A stretch of DNA of 64,000 nt from Setoptus koraiensis (taxonomy: Eukaryota; Arthropoda). The stretch spans positions 3,596,001 through 3,660,000 of the forward strand of contig CM106586.1 of NCBI GenBank assembly GCA_048013815.1. Reading direction: 5' to 3'. The position numbers were made by a program, and so were the translations under genes. Positions 1 through 10,814 of the stretch are shown here, in pieces; the stretch's first letter is position 1; the number at the start of each line of letters is the position of its first letter. The notes beneath the pieces were generated by a model. The model did no database searches. It saw nothing but the letters and a program-made list of their open reading frames with translations, and was not told where the DNA came from.

Positions 1-208
1 TCAACAACACACACACACACTCGAACGTCATGTTGGGAACATGTGTTATTGACATGTGTCAAGTCGAGTGACAGCTCGCCAACTCGACCGGCGATTGCGC
101 CGTCTCTGACACAAGCGCTCACATTGGCTGGTCACTGGTCGCACAGGCCGTGCGCTGTAACTGACACACGAATCAAGGTGACTTATTTATGGTCACTGTC
201 GCTGTTTG

Positions 209-247
209 TTTGGCCAACAGTTTTGGCCAACAGTTTTGGCCAACAGT
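209..247. repeat. 13-bp tandem repeat, three copies
   Basis: Three back-to-back copies of a unit reading TTTGGCCAACAGT. It lies in non-coding DNA and I see no function. Confidence 0.8.
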
Positions 248-790
248 GACAGCGGCGGCCGCTCGCGACGCCGAGCAAAACAATAAATCGCCAGCGAGCT
301 GTCAGGCGGCCAGCGCGAGCGGCCCTCTGTCGACCGTGTCTGTTGACTCTGCTGACTGTGTCGACTGAGTTGACTCGGCTGACTGCTGAACTCTCCAAGT
401 GTGTCGTTGCCAACAAGTGGTCAGTTCATCCAATCAGTGCCAACGGATCGCATTTCGCAGATTGCATTGGCAATAATTAACTTGGCGCTCGCTGGCTTTA
501 ATTACGCTCTCACCTGTGCCACTCACCTGTGAGCGCAAGCCACATGGAGCTGCCAGTTAATTATGTTGCCCAATGAGCGAAATTATCTCATCGTTTGTAT
601 TGCGCAATAGATTCATGAGCGCGCAACAGCCAACAATATTAACAACATTAACAATATTAGCAATATTAACAATATTGTGTCTGTCTGTCGCATGCAAATG
701 CAAGCGCTCGGCACGGCACTGATAGCGGCCATCAATCTCTGCTCGGATCACATCCTTTGCATGCCTGTATCTGGATAATGGATAATTATG

Positions 791-830
791 CAATATCATG
801 GCAATATCATGGCAATATTATGGCAATATT
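791..830. repeat. 11-bp tandem repeat (CAATATCATGG), about 3.6 copies
   Basis: The unit CAATATCATGG is repeated with a C/T difference in the last full copy. It is a short non-coding array. Confidence 0.8.
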
Positions 831-898
831 TTAATCCATTTAGAATCTGCATTCCGGCTGCTAGCAAAGCGGCGCGCGCGTTTGTCGCTTGCGCTGCT

Positions 899-985
899 AT
901 TTGCACAAATGTGTGCGCGCATTTGTGCAAATATCAATTTGTGCAAATCTCGGATTGTGCAAATCGCGAATTGTGCAAATCTCAA
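899..985. repeat. inverted repeat followed by a decaying ~15-bp array around TTGTGCAAAT
   Basis: Bases 899-911 (ATTTGCACAAATG) and 920-932 (CATTTGTGCAAAT) are perfect 13-bp inverted arms with an 8-nt loop. The right arm then repeats about every 15 bp with point changes up to 985. The core TTTGCACAAAT/ATTTGTGCAAA is a C/EBP- or octamer-like palindrome, but binding is not shown. Confidence 0.75.
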
Positions 986-1100
986 TTGCGAGCGGCCGAC
1001 CATCGACGAGTAATAAGTTTGTTATCGCCGCTTGTAATTTATTAGCCCACGATGAGCCCATGATAAGCGAGCCGGCCGTTGGTTGGGCGCCGCACCATTA

Positions 1101-1153
1101 CTATTGCCACTATTGCCACTATTGCCACTATTGCCACTATTGCCATTATTGCC
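1101..1153. repeat. 9-bp tandem repeat (TATTGCCAC), about six copies
   Basis: Perfect 9-bp copies with decay in the last unit (TATTGCCAT). The frame open through it reads Y-C-H repeats and is judged non-coding. Confidence 0.85.
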
Positions 1154-3321
1154 AGCCAGAGATACTATATAAACTCTTTAGAGCGAGAGAGACTCTTTAC
1201 GCGATTAATGACGGAATAATGGTTACGTAATTACTGCAGCCACGGCCACAGCCCTGCTTGTGCGAGCTGCAGCCAGCGACACTTGATTAATGACAGTTGA
1301 GCCATAGATATTTATGATCGCATGGATAGATGTTATCAGGCTCGTTATTAGCTGTTGTTCAGTTGCAACAACAACAACAGCGCCAACAACAACGATATCG
1401 CGTCCGTCTTGTCGGGCCTTCGTTTATCTGGCCATCTTTGCAATCGAGAGATCGCTTTCATGCCCTAATTGTGAGCGTCTGTTTTTATCCCCCGTGCAGC
1501 TAATTAATCTCTGGCCGGCCAATCTCGGGCACGGTTTGGCCGGGCCGGCCCGGCCAGACCGTGCCCAGGCGACCATGGGCTGGCCGGTGGCTTACGCTTG
1601 CGCCGCACGCTTTATGCACACTTTATGCACACTTTTGCCACATCAATGCCATCAACCCCAGGGTCTTTCGCACTCACAAGTGTCAGTCTCGCCAATCTCG
1701 ATAACACATAATATAAAGATTATAAATTGCACATTATATACGCTACTACATACTGCCAATGTGTATGCCGGCCCCTCGCGGCGGGCCCCGGCATTACATT
1801 CTGGAGACGATGCCGACGCTTGGCTCTGGCAACACGTCGAGACAGAGTCCGAGACACGGGCAAGTGGCTGCGAGCCGCACTTGCCAGCAGTTGGTGCCAG
1901 CAGCGCAAGAGCGCGCCTCGTGTGCCAACGAGTGATTGTTTGATGGCGCTCATAACGGTCGCAATAACAATATTACCTGTTGAAACCGTTAAAACCGTCA
2001 GAACCGTTGCGCGACCGTTAGAAAACAAACGCTTTCAACAGCGACAAGTTTATTGCCGTTGTCATGTTACGTCGCGCTGCCTTGTTGTGCGTCATTTTGC
2101 GTCATTTTGCGCCGTCTTGCGCTGTTTGTGTGGCCGGCAAGCGAGTTTCGGCGAGCCTGTGCGGTGTTGGCGTGCTTCAGCGCAATGGTCGCAAGTTGTA
2201 GACACCGCCATTATGCTAATGAGGCCAGCGAGCATCGCTCGTCCGCCGACACGGCCGCTCATGAACGTACCCAGCGCCATGTCCGGTGCTCATGTGCGGC
2301 CAGCCCGCAACTGGTCGCTCGCTAATACTGAGTCGGTATGCGCTTGTTGTCGTGCGGCCGGCCCGCCAATCCGTAGCCCGTAGACAGCCGCCCAGGATAA
2401 AACAAACAGCGCTCGTATGTGTAGTGTGTCGAGCGTAGCTTGTTGCGCTCACCTGTTCACCTGTTGTGCGTTGTTTATTTATTTTTCAGTAATCACACCG
2501 TAAATATTGTATTGTTGTGGCTTGCGCGACTGGATGCGCAATTGTGCACAGGTGAGCGGATTCATTATTAAGTAGTTATTATATAGCCGAGCGGCACTTG
2601 TCGGTGCTGGTTCATTATTATGCGCGCTCGCCGTTATTATGCCGCAACACCGTTGCATAACCATCAAAACTGCGCCCTCGCACAATTGCCTTTATCCGTC
2701 TTCATCCGTCGTCTGGCTGGCTCATCGTCTGGCTGGCTCGACGTCTGGCTGGCTCGACGTCTGGCTGGCTGGCCCTCTTTTATTATCCGTCGCAGTTGTG
2801 TCGCGCATTCTTTCAGTTTTCTATTTCGAAATTCTCTCGGTTGTGTGGCCCGTTTTCGCAGTTGCGTCGCCCGCTTTGTGTGACTGTGGGCAAATTGTGA
2901 GCCGTCGTTCCGTTTGGCATTCGTTTTATTTATTGCCCACGACAGCGACGATAAAAACTCCATTCATGTTCTGTGCGCATGAGCGGCCCATGCGGCCAAC
3001 GAGCTGCCTCGAAGATAAAAGAAGCGTCTCTCTGTCACATAACAACAGGTTACGTAACCACACACACAGTCGCATGTCGTTGTCATGTAACGGCCTGGTT
3101 ATGTAACGGCTCGCATAACTGTGCATGTTACGTTGTCACAACGTCGCACTTGCGCACCGCACTTATGACATGTAACATGTGCACAGTGTGCGCTGAGCCA
3201 CTGACCGGTGGCCTTGCCGCCGCACTGTGTGACCTGTCGCCTGTTTTCACACGCGCCCTAACGAGCCGACGGTGGGAGTTGGCCACTCTCGTTTCGTTTT
3301 GGGCGCAAATTTTGTCTCTTT

Positions 3322-3405
3322 CGCAATTGTGACTCGCAATTGTGACTCGCAATGTCGACTCGCAATTTCGACTCGCAATTTCGACTGGCAATTTCGTCTC
3401 GCAAA
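3322..3405. repeat. 13-14-bp tandem array (CGCAATTGTGACT type)
   Basis: About six imperfect copies of a unit CGCAATT(G/T)(T/C)GACT. The left copies carry GTGACT and the right copies TCGACT, a pattern of progressive divergence. Confidence 0.8.
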
Positions 3406-3498
3406 TGGCAACAGCGACGCGCCGATTTATGCTGAATAATGTTTAATAATAACTTAATAATACAAAAATGCGATTAGCGTTTGTGTGTCATTAAGTTG

Positions 3499-3532
3499 TG
3501 CGTGCGTGCGTGTGTGTGTGTGTGTGTGTGTC
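3499..3532. repeat. GT dinucleotide microsatellite
   Basis: Mostly GT/GC-GT dinucleotides followed by a pure GT run. A simple microsatellite. Confidence 0.9.
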
Positions 3533-4940
3533 GTACCGGCAAACACACACAAGCAACAGCGCGACAAGTGCAACAAACAAACCAAACAGCTAATTTGCAT
3601 GTTTGCCCGGCCAACCATCGGGCCCGTGCCCGACATGACGGGCTTATGGATGCCGAACGAGATTATGCAGATCGGCGTGCACGCCCACGCCCACACCCAC
3701 ACCGCAGTTGTTGTCGGCGGGACGTCGGTTGGGCCCGGTTGGCCGGTCAGCCGGCCGAGTGCTGAGCTGGCCAGACAGTTGCGGCCGGCATGTTGGTGCG
3801 AATGCAAACAAACGGATTATCCGGGCTGGGAGTGTTGCGGCCACACACACACACTCACAGCTTGCGACTGGCAGCTTGTGCGCCACAGCTTGTGAGCCAC
3901 AGGGCAACGGATAACGGTCTGTCGGTTCTCTGGCTGCCTCTTCGAGACTCTCGAACCAAGACTCTCGAATGGAAACTCTCGAATGGAAACTTTCGAAGCG
4001 AAACTTTCGAAGCGAAACTGTTGATTCGGAGCTTCCTTCCAGATTTAAATTCAAATTAATCCTGTGCGCCGTGCGCACTGTGCAATCTCAGGGGCCGGCT
4101 TGTCGTGGCCGAGAGTTGTGGCGAAACCAGTTCTGGCCGACAGGCCATTAGTGACAGTTGCCAGTTGACAGTCGCCAGTTGACAGTGGCAGTCTGTCCAA
4201 GCCCCGACCGCATGTTGCACCGGCCAGGCAGTTCGAACCGGTCACATTGAACACATCGCTCACATTTCGGCTTCATCCCACTGACAGTTACCAGTGACAG
4301 TTGCCAGTGACAGTTGCCAGTGACAGTCCGAATGGCCACAGTCCCGTGGCCGCGGCGGCACATTGCGCGCAGTCACTACCAGTGACTCACTGGCGGCGTG
4401 GGATTCTGGCGAGCTGTCGGCCCGGCCGTCGCCCAGATGAGAGATGCAGCCAACTGTGCGACCGACCGACTGCACGAATATCCGAGTATCCGAATATCCG
4501 ATTATGCGAGCTATATTCGGACATTTGACAATGTTGTCGTCGGCCGTCACAGGCTGTCCTCGCGAGTCGCATGCCGAGTCGCATGTCGTGTCGCGCCCCT
4601 GCAAAAGCCGCCAACAAAGCCGGTCGACCTTCGCCACAAGGCGATCATCTGCACACTGTTGATTGCAATCAATTCGGTCTATCTATTAGCCATCCGACGG
4701 GGGCCTCCTATCGGTAATTAAAAATAATAAATTAAATAATACACTCATATCGTGGGGATTATCTGACAAGTGCCAGCCAAGAGTGGACCGGCCACACTCG
4801 GTCCGTCGCAACTTTTGGCAACAACTTGTAACAACTTGTATCAAGTCGACGATGCTCGACTCTCGCCAACAGCGCCAGTGATAATCGGCACGCCAAGGGC
4901 CAATGCAGCTGACAGAGTGTTTATCCGAGTGCGTTCACTA

Positions 4941-5000
4941 TGTTTGTTGGTTGTTCGTTTTGTTTGTCGGTTGTTCGTTTTGTTTGTCAGTTGTTCGTTT
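4941..5000. repeat. 20-bp tandem repeat, three copies
   Basis: Three copies of a 20-bp T/G-rich unit (TGTTTGTCGGTTGTTCGTTT) that differ at one or two bases. Non-coding. Confidence 0.8.
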
Positions 5001-6320
5001 TGCTTATCGGCAAGACGCGCGCAGAATTAGCGAGATTAGCAAGCTTTGATTGAATTTGAGACAGCGGCCTTGGCTGGTCGACGACACTCGACAGAATGTT
5101 GTCGCGCGATGGGCGCCAGGCGATTCATTAACGACGGCTTAGCGACGTTAATGAGTCGCCATTCGAAATTGATAATCTGTCAATTTGTTGAATGCTTGCA
5201 ATGGGTGCGCTAACGACCTACGACGGGCGTTTGATCACGGCGCTGCGAATCGAGTGACAGCTAACAGCTAACAGTGCAGACGCGACAGACAGATAAGAAA
5301 TTCTTATTAACAATATCGCCAGCTAGCCACCGAGTGGGCCTATCAATGCCAACATAATGGGATAGTATTATATTTAGGATATTCGTTCGTCGTGTTTGCA
5401 TAAACTGTTCATGATAAACAACAGCGACTCTCGACTGGCTTTTCGCGAGCGCCGAGCTCGCCGACTGCCAAGCCAGTCGAGTGGAATGAATCGGCCGCTG
5501 TCGCTGTTGTTGTTGCCGTCGCTGTCGCTGTTGTGGCTGCTCAAGTGTCATTTATCATTATTAGCCATTTTGGTCGCATTAGACAGGTAAATATAAAATG
5601 TGGCCGGTATCGAGTGGCGTGCGTTTGCGATGCTCTGCGCCGGCCAGCCGATCAGGCGAAGCGGCCAGCATCGGCTGGCACAGTCGCTGGCTACATTTGC
5701 ATCGCTAATGAGCTCGCTAATGTTCGTCTTGTCGGCGTCGAGACGCAATTGAGCGCAAATTGCCTGCCTCTTGGGCGATCAGCCGACTGGCGGCCGGATT
5801 ATCCGTTGGCTCCATTTTACGCTCCAACTGGCGATATAAGATATATAAGAGAGATATTTGTGCAGTGAATAGTTTTACGGGCTCGCTAAGAGAGCGCGCT
5901 GATATTGCCGAAATCGCTAGAATTTCTGCCCCGTTTAATGGGCTAATTAGTGGCCAGATCGATCATGGCAACAACCAACAACGAAAGTGAGTTGTTGCCT
6001 CGTTGGCCGGCACACCAACAGGCGGCCCAGCAAGTGTCAGACGCGCAAGCAAGTGTCAGATAGGAGAGATAATTTGGCGAGCAAACTGCAAAATGTGTCA
6101 ATTGGGGGTCCAATGTGGCCCCTTTGTTGCTGTGGCATTTCTAAGCCCGTCACTGGCAGCACGGATAATTATTTTTGCCTTGTTTATGCGTGCCCTCGTG
6201 ACACGGAACGATCGTTCAATTAGGCCGAAATGGTTGATTTGTGAATGACATTGATTACAAGACAGCAGCTTGTTTTTTGGTGTCGCGTTCGCTGCTTGCT
6301 GCGATTGTTTGCGCGAAACG

Positions 6321-6524
6321 ACAATCGGTGAGATACGACGGTCGGTGAGATACGACAATCGGTGAGATACGACAGTCGGTGAGATACGACAATCGGTGAG
6401 ATACGACAGTCGGTGAGATACGACAGTCGGTGAGATACGACAGTCGGTGAGATACGACTGTCTGTGCGATATGATTGCTGGTGAGATATGACTGTCCGTG
6501 AGATATGATTACTAGTGAGATATG
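6321..6524. repeat. 17-bp tandem array, 12 copies, about 350 bp upstream of a Hillarin exon
   Basis: Twelve head-to-tail 17-bp units (consensus ACAGTCGGTGAGATACG) fill 204 bp. The left eight copies are nearly identical. The right four diverge, with TACG becoming TATG. Most copies contain GGTGAG, which resembles a 5' splice site in plus orientation. The array probably lies in an intron of the Hillarin gene. There are no spacers, so it is not CRISPR-like. Confidence 0.9.
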
Positions 6525-6878
6525 AGGCAGATATGAGCCATCGCGGGCAGAGAGCGTCCTAATTGAGACGATCCCAGACAGTCGCTGGCGATGGTCGTCC
6601 GATTGCGCAATCACACAGATCACATTTGCCATTTACCTGTTGCTGTTGTTGTTGTTGTTGTCTCAATTGCTGTCGTTGTTGTTGTTGTCTCAATTGCTGT
6701 CTTTTAGTTTTATTTAACTCATTCATCTCGGGCCGCACAAGCGCTGGCCGCTTGTGTTTGCGCTTTGTTTTGCAACCACCAAATTAACCGCTACTATTCT
6801 CGTCCCCTGTCCCGACCGTCGATCACGTTGTTGCCATTGCGCAATTGGCGATTCGCGATTTGCAATCAACACAAACAG

Positions 6879-9394
6879 TTACGCCGGTTTGCATTGCGTG
6901 GTCATCAAAGGTAAGTCACCTGTACGGGCCAACCTGTTTCACCTGTTTCTAGCTGGTTGGCAGCTGGTGTCGTCCACAGCGCTCACAGGTATTATTATCA
7001 TTATTGGGTATTGTTTGTACTAACCGTTGTGCTGATTGCTTTCGTTCAATGTGACCAACACACACTATTTGCACCAATTGCACCAATTGCACCGATTGCA
7101 CTAATTGCATTGGCGCCATATCGCACAAATCACACAGGCTACAGCAAGTCGGCCGGCTACCAGCCCGGCGTGCGATTCGAGGACAACCGCTTCCGGAACT
7201 CGTGGAATGCCGTGTACGTTGCGGGCGCCTGGCGCTTTGTTCAGTGCAACTGGGGCGCCCGTCACCTGGTCAGTGTGGCCACTATGCGCGGTAAGTATCG
7301 ATCGGATTTAGCGATTCGCTCGCGTCCAGCGCCAATCAACTCGCCAACCAATTAGACTAGTCAACCGATTAGACTAGTCAACCAGCGGCCAGTCAATTAA
7401 TTAATCGATTCATTATTATCATTGGCATTGTCTTTTCTTTTTCGGCGCGTCCCGTTTTCCGCGTCACTGGGCGCCGTGCGCGTTTTGCTCCAACAGACCG
7501 CGGCCAACTAGTCAGCCAGCAGCGCTCATGCACCTCGGGCGCCTCGTCGGCCTCGTCGTCGTCGCCGCCCCTGTCTGTGTCGCCCACTAGCGGCCATCAT
7601 CAGCAACAGGCCGGCGGCCGGTCGACCGCCAGACTGGCCGGCGCCCCCGGACAGCGCTCGCGCGACCCCCTGTCCGGTGGGCCCAATCAGCAGCGGCATC
7701 AGCACCAGTACAACTTGAGCTCGCCACACACCAACGCGCAACAAATGGCCCCCAATTACACTGACACCAATTACACGGACACCAATGGGTCGCATCGTCA
7801 CCAGCAGCTCGGCGGTTATCATGCCGGCTTGGCGCCCAAATGTTGCGCCCAAGCAGCTCAGGCGATGGTTAGTGCGCGTTCGCCCACCGCGGCCGCCGCC
7901 CAACAGCCCCGACTGGGCGGCCCGTCTCCGGGTTCCGGTGCGCACGGCGGCTCGTCGACGGGTTCCGGCGGTCAGCACAGCGGCGGCAGCGGCCGAAGCA
8001 GCAGTTCTAGCCGGTCGAGCAGCGCCAGCAGCAGCAGCCAGAGTGGGTTGAGCAGTGCAGGCGACAATCTCAGATACGAGTACGACGATCACTATTTTCT
8101 CACTGATCCCGAGGAGTTCATATACGAATTCTTTCCGCTGCAACCCGAATGGCAGCTGCTGAAGCGGCCAATATCGTTGCGCGAATTCGAACAGTTGCCC
8201 TTCGTGCGGTCCCTGTTCTTCCGGTACGGATTGTATTTCCCCCAGGAGAGCATCCGGTCTGTGTTGTACACGGACAACTCCGGCGCCACCACCATCAAAA
8301 TAGGCATGCCCAATCACATGATACCCAGCCTGATATTTCACTACAATCTCAAGTTTCACGCCGATCACGCCGACCAGCCGCAGCAGCAACATCCCGCGGC
8401 TAGACAGCAGCAGCAGCGGCATTACGTGAGCGCCCAACAACCTGTTGCGGCCGCTCATAATGGTGCTCATACTACCGCCAACAACAACAACAACAACAAC
8501 AACAACATGGCGCTAATGAGCCAACAGCAGCAGGCGCCCATCAATCAGCATAATCAAAATACTCAATTGGCCGGCCAGATGATGACCGGCATGCCCAAGG
8601 CGCAAATGGCGCTGGCGTGCCAGCAGAGCACGGCGGACGGAGGCGACCATTTCGACGGTGTCAGTCTGAAGCGGTTCGTCATGCAATCGGTCGAGTCAAA
8701 TTCAATTGTGTCGTTCAGGGTTCATTTGCCCACCAACGGCCAGTACATAATGGACATATTTGCCAATTCAACAACACCCAAACAATACGTTACAGGCGAA
8801 CCGATGAAATTTAAGAGTGTGTGCAAATTCAAGATAGTGGCCAAAGACCTCAAGACGGTCATGATTCCGTTGCCCGATTGCGCCAGCGGCGAGTACGGCC
8901 CCATGAAGGCGACCAGATTGTTTGGACTCATACCCATCAGTCATGATAATGGTTTGATATTGGCCCAACAGCGCCAATTAGAGATTCAATTTCGCATGAC
9001 CAGGCCAATGATGGACTTTATGGCGTCGTTGCACAAGAATGGTTACGATGAGCGCAAATTGGCCGATTTAATACAAACGCACGTCGACGGTCACATTGTT
9101 ACATTTTACATTAATTTCTTCGAGGACGGCCAATACGGTCTGGACATTTATACCCGCGACACAACAACAACAACAACAGCGACACCAAGCAAAGCGGCTG
9201 CAACCACAAACAACAACAATACTCAACAAGCAAACAACAATAACAACAATATTGTTATATCAACTAATCCAACTAGTGCCAATCAAGACTTCAAACAATT
9301 GCTCACTCACTGCTGTAAATATCTCATCAATGTCAAGACTCAATCCAATCACATTGTGGCCAACTCTAATCACTCGCCGTTGGCCAGCCGATGA
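6879..9394 (+). CDS. hil: Hillarin/KY-family transglutaminase-like protein, 3' exons only
   Basis: Three exons join in phase: 6879-6910, 7138-7290 and 7497-9394 (stop at 9392-9394), with donors GTAAGT at 6911 and 7291. They give 693 visible residues. The first two exons encode the end of a transglutaminase-like core (AGLHCVVIKGYSKSAGY, then SWNAVYVAGAWRFVQCNWG). After a Ser/Gln-rich linker, exon 3 carries the two-part C-terminal region typical of arthropod Hillarin: YEYDDHYFLTDPEEFIYEFF, LLKRPISLREFEQLPFVRSL, PMKFKSVCKFK, and finally LLTHCCKYLINVK. Established knowledge: Hillarin/KY proteins are cytoskeleton-linked, and Drosophila Hillarin interacts with septins. Oddities: the usual core signature HxWN...VDxTW reads NSWN...VQCNW, so the standard His and Asp are absent. 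The first exon is only 32 nt. The N-terminal exons (LIM domain, catalytic Cys) were not found. The family call is strong; the exon borders are inferred from phase and splice motifs. Confidence 0.85.
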
Positions 9395-9529
9395 CCTGAG
9401 CCGTTTCTTTCTTCCTTGTATCATCATCGTTTTGAGCAACACACTTGCAAATAACACACACACACAAATTCTACAGTGCCCATAATACCCATAAACACCC
9501 ATTACACAACGAAAGTGTTTGCACGAACA

Positions 9530-9543
9530 AATAAACGAATAAA
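9530..9543 (+). terminator. polyadenylation signals for the Hillarin gene
   Basis: Two AATAAA hexamers (9530-9535 and 9538-9543) lie about 140 bp after the stop codon, in AT-rich sequence suited to cleavage and polyadenylation. Confidence 0.65.
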
Positions 9544-10794
9544 TAATTTAACACAATACTAAATTGCTGAATTGCTGCCGCCTCAGTTTCTTGTCGTATG
9601 TTATCAGTGATTAGTTATCACTTTCTTGGCCATATATCACCATTGTTCTTGTCAGTGTGCGTGGGCGCCCACTTGGCCCGAGCGTCCTTGTCGAGCTGCT
9701 TGGCTTCGTTTGTCTTGGCGACAAGTTTCTCACGTCCACTGCTGGTCGTGTGACAACGCTCGCTTGTTTGGGCAACTTGAAGCAACAAATTAGTCATAAC
9801 TTGCGGCGACCTTGGCGCCGGTCGAGCCACCAAATCACAAAACCACTGAAGCAAGTCAGCCAGCAGAGATCTTAAAAGGCTATATATACATGTATATTTA
9901 CAGGTATAAGCGGCTGAGCGACTCGGCAACAAGTGGCCAAAACTTGCTGCCACTTGTTTGCCGACACAACAATTTTTGTGGCTCGAGCAAGCGAGCGCCG
10001 GCAATTCACCGGCCAACACTAACAGCGTTATATCATGCCGGTTCGAAATGAGGCTGCCGGTTAGTTGTTTTGGGGCTCTTGTCTGAGTGTGTATCACGCA
10101 ACTAAATAAATCTCAATAAACAATTAATCAAATGTTTATAAGCTCATTTCAATTTCACTGCATTGTTCACCAACAGCAACTAGTCGAGCATAGTTCCACG
10201 CTGTTTATTGTTCAGCTTGTTGGAGCCTAGCAATGGCGAAGTACATGCGCTATTCAGATATAGACATATCTGAATGGAATGGTTGATTGTGTGAAGTTTG
10301 TTTATGCCTACTATAATTGTTGTTGTCGTGTCCACAAACAGCCAACATTAATTAACAACAACAACAACAAGTCACTCAAGTGGCCAGCTTTGCTCTTGCA
10401 GCTTGTCAGTTTGGCCTAACAATGCTGATAGATTACGCAACTGCCCACCATGAATAAACTTGCGGGCTTTTCGTGCGTAGTCATTGCGTCAAATTGATTT
10501 TATTGACTTTCGCCGTGTATGATTGATTGATCATACACGAAGAAAACGACGAGGCCATTAACACAACAACAACAACAACAACAACAACAACGGCGACACA
10601 GCAAGGTGCAGGTTTAATATTTATTCATTGTGTGTCGGTCGACAATCGCCAGCACAAACGAGAGAAACAAGACAGATAAAAAATCAACACGCTAAAAGAT
10701 GCAAACAAATCAACAAGCGATCAACTGGCCGCACGAGTGCAATCGTTATTACAACCAAGTCGGTCATTTAGTATGATGGTAACGATGCCAAAAA
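9544..10794. other. intergenic region upstream of the secreted-protein gene
   Basis: No supported gene. A TATATATACATGTATAT stretch near 9880-9897 and a perfect CAA triplet run near 10563-10591 are the visible landmarks. The minus-strand frame around 9618-10097 has no recognisable domain. The right part presumably holds the promoter and 5' UTR of the gene starting at 10795. Confidence 0.5.
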
Positions 10795-10814
10795 ATGGCC
10801 AACTGTTATTGTAA
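10773..10814 (+). promoter_or_regulatory. short upstream ORF overlapping the start of the 10795 gene
   Basis: ATG at 10773 (followed at once by a second ATG) opens a 13-codon frame that ends in TAA at 10812-10814. This overlaps the main start in another frame. The main ATG has the better context (AAAAAATGG). An upstream ORF of this kind usually lowers translation of the main frame, if it lies in the mature 5' UTR. Transcript structure is unknown. Confidence 0.4.

Larger units (their letters stand above)
1..6878. other. GC-rich, repeat-rich non-coding DNA upstream of the visible Hillarin exons
   Basis: I see no recognisable coding exon, RNA gene or transposase on either strand here. The stretch is rich in GGCC, CTCG and GCGC words and in short tandem arrays, several of them listed separately. 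Because the first visible Hillarin exon starts inside a codon, at least the part just before 6879 must be intron. The whole stretch could be one long intron of that gene, with its LIM-domain and 5' transglutaminase-like exons to the left of the window. Short frames here read as low-complexity peptides and match no family I know. Small exons could be hidden and missed by eye. Confidence 0.5.

Noticed and set aside
6321-6524. Regular short repeats that might suggest a CRISPR array
   Set aside because: Units are contiguous with no spacers, and the genome is eukaryotic.
6563-6787. Cys-rich frame near the Hillarin exons that might look like a small secreted peptide
   Set aside because: The Cys run is a TGT triplet repeat, without a signal peptide or spaced cysteine pattern.
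7526-8470. 314-codon minus-strand frame opposite the Hillarin last exon
   Set aside because: It is the antisense shadow of a Ser/Gln-rich coding exon whose plus-strand product is clearly conserved.
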